Shown one piece after another: positions 52,283 to 56,034 of a DNA stretch of 56,034 nucleotides. Both the position numbers and the translations under genes were made by a program. The notes under the pieces were generated by a model that was not told where the DNA came from, ran no database searches, and saw only the letters and a program-made list of their open reading frames with translations. The DNA lies in the NCBI GenBank assembly GCA_003510135.1, contig DOKY01000008.1, positions 64,816 through 120,849 on the forward strand, written 5' to 3'. The DNA is from Pseudothermotoga sp. (GTDB taxonomy: Bacteria; Thermotogota; Thermotogae; Thermotogales; DSM-5069). Numbering within the stretch: position 1 is the first letter of the stretch; every line of letters begins with the position of its first letter.

Positions 52283-52314
52283 AAAAAGCCACACCCCAAG
52301 AGGGATGTGGCTTT
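52283..52314 (-). terminator. Leader terminator of the glycerol-3-phosphate dehydrogenase operon
   Basis: On the message AAAGCCACATCCC pairs with GGGGTGTGGCTTT around TCTT, followed by a T-rich run. It is 18 bases before the start codon and nearly the same as the glpK leader hairpin, so both probably respond to GlpP. Confidence 0.82.
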
Positions 52315-52340
52315 CTCCAGGTCTCTACCACACCAATAAA

Positions 52341-52369
52341 ATCTTAGCACAAAAATCTCAACAGTTCAA
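52341..52369 (-). promoter_or_regulatory. Promoter of the glycerol-3-phosphate dehydrogenase operon
   Basis: Read leftward: TTGAAC at 52369-52364, 17-base spacer, TAAGAT at 52346-52341, with TGC just before the -10 (extended -10). Confidence 0.72.
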
Positions 52370-52461
52370 GTGCAACTGTCCGGCAAGGATGAAGGTTAAA
52401 AGTTTTCGAACGTGCACCAGCAACGGCCCGGTTGGGGCAGAATAGTTCTGGAGGTGAATGC

Positions 52462-52779
52462 ATGGTTCTGATCTACACCACTTTTCCCAGCAAAGAAGAG
52501 TGTCTGAAGGTATGTAAACAGCTGCTCGAAGAACGAAAGATTGCCTGCTTCAATGTGTTCCAGATTCAATCTGGCTACTGGTGGCAGGACAGGATCGTGG
52601 AAGATCAGGAGTGGGCAGCGATCTTGAAGACCGACAGACTCAAAGAATGTGAAGTTTTCGAAGCTTTGAAGAAGCTTCATCCATACACAACGCCCGCGAT
52701 CATATCGATCGAAGCGAAGAAAGCCGACGAACAGTATCTCGGTTGGCTTGTCTCGACAATCTCAGCCCAGCAAACTTAA
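52462..52779 (+). CDS. cutA: Divalent-cation tolerance protein CutA
   Basis: A 105-residue trimeric ferredoxin-like protein. VLIYTTFPSKEECLKVCKQL, ERKIACFNVF, SGYWWQDRIVEDQEWAAILK and LHPYTTPAIISI are the CutA blocks. Linked to copper and divalent-metal tolerance, but the molecular role is unclear; the family is notable for extreme thermostability. ATG 52462 follows GGAGGTGA. Its last 18 bases overlap the end of the convergent hydrolase gene. Confidence 0.94.
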   Translation: MVLIYTTFPSKEECLKVCKQLLEERKIACFNVFQIQSGYWWQDRIVEDQEWAAILKTDRLKECEVFEALKKLHPYTTPAIISIEAKKADEQYLGWLVSTISAQQT

Positions 52780-53553
52780 GTGAGCCCTTACCAGGTGAGA
52801 AATCGTTTGCACTTTCTCAACCACCACAGCATGACCTGAATCTGGAACACAGACAAGCTTCGCATCCTTTATGAGCGCAGCGATCTCGCGCGAAAAACGC
52901 GGTGGCTTGATGCGATCGTGCTCCGCACACACAACAAGCGTGGGACAACTAATCGATGGAAGTTTCTCGATTAGAGGTTTTTGCTCCATGTGAAGGAAAG
53001 AATCGAGCAACATCGCGGCGCCGTCGTAGTTGAAGTTTTTCATTCGTGACACGATTGTGTTCAACAGATCCGGATGCGCGTCCAGGAAAGCCTCGCTGTA
53101 AACGTCGGTGAGCCAACTGAGAACGAACCTGGTTGGATCCTTCGTCTCTGCGCCCATTTTCCAGAGTAAAGCATGATTTCGGATGTACGGTGTCACGCGC
53201 GCAGTCGCGGTTATGATCACCAGGCTTTCGACCATCTCGGGATGCTCGGCAGCGAAAAGCATCCCAACTTCCGCACCGTAAGAGGTGCCAACCAAGTGTA
53301 ATCTGTCTATTTTCAAGGCATCGCACAACTGTTTCAAATCCTGGACGTGCCTCTCGAAAGAACATTCTGCGTTTGAAGACGTCCACTGGCACCTGAAGTT
53401 GTGCAGGAGCACTGAATATCGATCTTTGAGATCTTTCAACAAGAACTCCCAGCTCTTCATGTTCATGAAAATGCCGTTCAAGAGAGCAACAACGCTTCCT
53501 CGACCCGCGTAGAATTCATAATCGAGCTCGACACCGTCAGAAGTTTTGAACAT
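52762..53553 (-). CDS. Alpha/beta hydrolase, third gene of the LivM-fusion unit
   Basis: A 263-residue alpha/beta hydrolase. Oxyanion region VVALLNGIFMNMKSWEF, nucleophile elbow VGTSYGAEVG, acid CAEHDRIKPP and base DSGHAVVVEK form an intact Ser-Asp-His triad. The shape is of the 3-oxoadipate-enol-lactonase or MhpC group, a wide range of esterases and C-C hydrolases; substrate unknown. ATG 53553 follows GAGGTGA; an extension to 53667 would overlap the KAS III-like gene. It starts ten bases after that gene, so the two and the LivM fusion are one unit. Confidence 0.82.
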   Translation of the reverse strand: MFKTSDGVELDYEFYAGRGSVVALLNGIFMNMKSWEFLLKDLKDRYSVLLHNFRCQWTSSNAECSFERHVQDLKQLCDALKIDRLHLVGTSYGAEVGMLFAAEHPEMVESLVIITATARVTPYIRNHALLWKMGAETKDPTRFVLSWLTDVYSEAFLDAHPDLLNTIVSRMKNFNYDGAAMLLDSFLHMEQKPLIEKLPSISCPTLVVCAEHDRIKPPRFSREIAALIKDAKLVCVPDSGHAVVVEKVQTISHLVRAHLSLLG

Positions 53554-53563
53554 GCCCTTCACC

Positions 53564-54547
53564 TCACACTCTGAATGCCACCGCCACTTGTTGATAACCA
53601 ACACCCGAGGTGAGGAAAATGATGACTTTTCCGTCAAGGTTGTCGAGTTTTCCCTCATCGAAAGCATCGTCGTAAGCCATGTAAACGCAGGCAGATCCGG
53701 TGTAACCGTACTTGTGCATGATCATGTGTGCTTTTTCCTCCGGTAAGCCCATCGTTTCCATGACCTTCTGTATGGTTTTCTTCCGAACCTGAGTGAAAAA
53801 GATCATGCCTATTTCGTCTTTCGAGAAATTACATTTCTCCATGAGCCGGTTGAGTAACAAAGGCCAGCCTTCCTCGTTCACACTCGCCGGATACGCAGCG
53901 CGCAGATCCAGCTTGTGAAGTCCTCTTTCGAAACCCTGAAGGTTCATCGTACCTGCCCCCATGTAGATACCCCAGTTGTACCACCAGCTACCATCACACC
54001 TTGCAACGCTGCCAAGATAGCCCGGTTCATCTGAGGCCGTCAGGATGATCGCACCGGCCCCATCCGAAAACAGCGCTTCCCAGGAGTACTTCCAGCTGAG
54101 AAACTTCGTCATGGCGTACACCCCAATGACGAGCACGTTCTTGTGATCGCCAGCGGCTATGTAGCGGGAAGCGATGTCCAGAAGCAGTGCGCCGTTTGCG
54201 CAGGAGGCGTTAACGTTGAACGCCAGAGCCTCGGATCTGTGCGCGCCGATCAGATACTGTACTCTCGCCGCGTCCGGTGGTGAAATGGCTTCGGGTGTGT
54301 CCGTGCCCACTATGATCAGGTCGATGTCCTCGGGTTTCATGTTGATCCTTTCGAGCGCGCGCTTCGCTGCTTCGGCAGCCATGAATGTCGGGGTCTCTTC
54401 TTCATTCGAAAGACGTCGATGATTGATGCCGATTTGTTCTGTGAAATAGGGATCGATGGTGAAATGAACGAGTTTCTCGAACTCCTGATTCGTCATGATC
54501 TTGCTCGGGGCGTACAGACCGGAAGAGATTATCTTTGCGTACTTCAT
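53564..54547 (-). CDS. KAS III (FabH)-like thiolase-fold protein lacking catalytic His and Asn
   Basis: A 327-residue thiolase-fold protein of the FabH family. The nucleophile Cys is kept in NVNASCANGALL and the LFSDGAGAIIL block is normal. Where FabH has HQAN, this has FFTQVRKKTIQ, and where FabH has GNTSAAS it has YGYTGSACVYMAYDD, so the catalytic His and Asn are both replaced. Such a protein should not do ordinary decarboxylating condensation; acyl transfer or thioester hydrolysis is possible. ATG overlaps the LivM-hydrolase fusion stop by four bases. Not next to fatty-acid genes. Confident on family, not on reaction. Confidence 0.8.
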   Translation of the reverse strand: MKYAKIISSGLYAPSKIMTNQEFEKLVHFTIDPYFTEQIGINHRRLSNEEETPTFMAAEAAKRALERINMKPEDIDLIIVGTDTPEAISPPDAARVQYLIGAHRSEALAFNVNASCANGALLLDIASRYIAAGDHKNVLVIGVYAMTKFLSWKYSWEALFSDGAGAIILTASDEPGYLGSVARCDGSWWYNWGIYMGAGTMNLQGFERGLHKLDLRAAYPASVNEEGWPLLLNRLMEKCNFSKDEIGMIFFTQVRKKTIQKVMETMGLPEEKAHMIMHKYGYTGSACVYMAYDDAFDEGKLDNLDGKVIIFLTSGVGYQQVAVAFRV

Positions 54548-56034
54548 GCTCCAACCTCCTTCAGGAAAGGTTCTATCCTCTTCAAAAAATCGTCAGTCAC
54601 TTCGACAAAGGGTGTATGACCAACGTTGCTAAAAACAACGAGCTGGGCTTTCAACGCTTTGCAGGTGTTTTCCATCTGCTCTCGCGTGAGCAGCGGGTCC
54701 ATGTCACCCCAGACGAGTAGCGTCTTCACCCGGTAGTTCTCTGTTTGACCGGTGAGATCGAATTTGCCAAGTTCGTCGGCGTGTGCATAAACTGCTTCCG
54801 GGTTCATCTTCAGCGCATCGTCCACCAGCTGCTCGACGAACTTTCTGTTCTTCACATTGCTGAGCAGACCGTACAGCGATCTTCTCAGCACCGATCTGTT
54901 CCTTTTGTACAGCTCAAGATAGGGTAAATTCTCCGTAGGTGTGGGCAGACCATCGATTGGACATGGATCAACTAAGATGAGGCCCCTGAGCAGGTCTGGC
55001 CGCTTGAGAGCCAGTTTCATACCGATCGCACCACCGAGCGAATGAGCGAGAACGATCGCTCCGTTCAGCTCGAGTTTTTCGATGAACTCTTCTACGGCCT
55101 TCACGTAATTGTCCAGCGTTGGTATCGTCCTGTCGGAAAAACCGAAGTTGGGGAGATCGAGCGCGATCGTTTTGAAGTTCGAGATCCTGCCGAGGATCGG
55201 CTTGAACCATCTGAAAGAGCCAAAGTTTCCGTGAATGCATATCAATGGGATTCCCTCTCCAGCCTCAACGTAGTGCAAACGCCCGAAGCTTGTCTCGACG
55301 AACTTTCCTTCGGGTTTTCCGCTCCTTCTCTTGAGCCAGACGAGGGGCAGTTCTGCCCACTTCAACCAGAAATTCATTGCATGGTAGGCGATGCCACGTG
55401 GCATGAACAAGACCGTGAGAATGAGTATCGTTCCAAAGATGATCGAAAGAGAAAAGCCACTCCTGCTGAAGAAGAAAGGAAGTACGGTGTAAAGCGTTGC
55501 TCCAAAGAACGGTCCTATCTCCAGCGCCAGACCCCCGATGACCACCATGGCGAGCAGGTCCAAAGATTTGCCCAGCCCGAACAGGCTCGGGGCTATGTAA
55601 CCAATCGTGTGGGCATAAAGCGCCCCGGCAAGTGCTGCTAAGGCCGAACCAAAGCTGAACGCGACGACCTTATGGTAGGTCAGGTGCACGCCGAAAACAC
55701 GCGCCACCAGTTCGTTCTCCCTCATGGCCGCAAGCGCCCTTCCAATCTTACCTCTTACGAGGAGACGGAAAAGGTAGAAACATACCAGCAGGAACGACAG
55801 GTTCACGTAGTAACTCGTTGTGTCACTTCCAAACAGCTTGATGTTCCTCAAGCCTATGTGCCCGCCGGTCAGGGTTTCCCACGCACCGAACATCTGTTCG
55901 ATGGCAACGACGAAACCCATAGTCACTATGGCCAAGTAAAAGCCTTTGAGTCTCAAAGCAGGAAAGCCCAGAACCATGCCCACAATGGCTCCGAAGACGA
56001 TCGCAATCAATATGGAGACGGGGATGGGTATAGA
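54544..56034 (-). CDS. LivM-type ABC permease fused to alpha/beta hydrolase (partial)
   Basis: The frame is open to the window edge, so the N-terminus (about 80 residues by comparison with LivM) is missing. The visible 496 residues start in the LivM core: LGFPALRLKGFYLAIVTMGF, GRALAAMRENELVARVFGV (the ATPase-contact loop) and LFMPRGIAYHAM, the usual LivM end. A 20-residue linker (about WLKRRSGKPEGK) leads without a stop into a full alpha/beta hydrolase: ICIHGNFGSFRWFKP, nucleophile LAHSLGGAIGMK, acid WGDMDPLL, base NVGHTPFVE. LivM permeases import branched-chain amino acids or other small acids, including aromatics and urea; the hydrolase would lie on the cytoplasmic side if the C-terminus is inside. 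I know no standard protein of this make-up. Other liv genes are probably just outside the window. Confidence 0.85.
   Translation of the reverse strand, partial: SIPIPVSILIAIVFGAIVGMVLGFPALRLKGFYLAIVTMGFVVAIEQMFGAWETLTGGHIGLRNIKLFGSDTTSYYVNLSFLLVCFYLFRLLVRGKIGRALAAMRENELVARVFGVHLTYHKVVAFSFGSALAALAGALYAHTIGYIAPSLFGLGKSLDLLAMVVIGGLALEIGPFFGATLYTVLPFFFSRSGFSLSIIFGTILILTVLFMPRGIAYHAMNFWLKWAELPLVWLKRRSGKPEGKFVETSFGRLHYVEAGEGIPLICIHGNFGSFRWFKPILGRISNFKTIALDLPNFGFSDRTIPTLDNYVKAVEEFIEKLELNGAIVLAHSLGGAIGMKLALKRPDLLRGLILVDPCPIDGLPTPTENLPYLELYKRNRSVLRRSLYGLLSNVKNRKFVEQLVDDALKMNPEAVYAHADELGKFDLTGQTENYRVKTLLVWGDMDPLLTREQMENTCKALKAQLVVFSNVGHTPFVEVTDDFLKRIEPFLKEVGA

Noticed and set aside
1..56034. CRISPR arrays, insertion sequences, rRNA
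   Set aside because: No regularly spaced direct repeats, transposase motifs or rRNA cores were seen in the window.

Overview
The window looks like a chromosomal segment of a hyperthermophilic or thermophilic member of the Thermotogales, most likely the Pseudothermotoga/Thermotoga lineage. The pullulanase, S-adenosylhomocysteine hydrolase, CutA, glycerol kinase and short (class III type) hybrid-cluster protein all resemble Thermotoga proteins as I remember them. Gene density is very high, most neighbours overlap by 1-17 bases, GTG and TTG starts behind strong GGAGG sites are common, and most genes lie on the minus strand. No rRNA, CRISPR array, transposase or phage gene was seen.

Layout. 1-1864 (+): the end of a Gfo/Idh/MocA oxidoreductase and a membrane diguanylate cyclase. 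9282-1866 (-): a five-gene run of DUF362-ferredoxin, SAH hydrolase, an unusual GH13 protein, an unknown protein and a YhaN-like ATPase. 9375-10428 (+): an AEC transporter and tRNA-Leu(CAA). 10681-14037: a MalY-type aminotransferase, then a Crp/Fnr regulator divergent from hcp with a palindrome between them. 14404-17256 (-): a polar amino-acid ABC transporter. 17462-22786 (-): a sugar-type (CUT1) ABC transporter joined to an amidohydrolase and an argininosuccinate-lyase-like enzyme, a catabolic unit of unknown substrate. 23082-25607 (-): secreted pullulanase. 25746-29570 (-): flagellin followed by a TPR-glycosyltransferase and a ParB-like/methyltransferase protein, probably a flagellin modification unit; flagellin has a textbook sigma-28 promoter and a structured leader. 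29640-30146: a gap of about 500 bases holding a candidate structured RNA and an orphan terminator. 30147-32022 (+): a DapA-family aldolase/synthase and a PAS-GGDEF protein. 32048-46928 (-): an apparent 15-gene housekeeping operon (PhoU-like, mazG, parvulin, mtnA, yaaR, holB, ricT, DUF2905, transketolase, rnc, radical SAM, pheS, pheT, hydrolase, thiI).

47098-52369 is a glycerol regulon: glpK-glpP rightward and a three-gene glycerol-3-phosphate dehydrogenase set leftward. Both leaders carry almost the same hairpin terminator in front of the first gene, as expected if GlpP antiterminates both. 52462-56034: cutA, then a three-gene minus-strand unit made of an alpha/beta hydrolase, a KAS III-like protein that has lost two of its three catalytic residues, and a LivM permease fused in frame to a complete alpha/beta hydrolase. 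The last unit, the ABC-amidohydrolase-lyase cluster, and the structured RNA are the best candidates for undescribed biology here.

All calls come from reading the sequence and translated frames. No database search, folding or alignment program was run, so family assignments are from recognised motifs and memory of the families.
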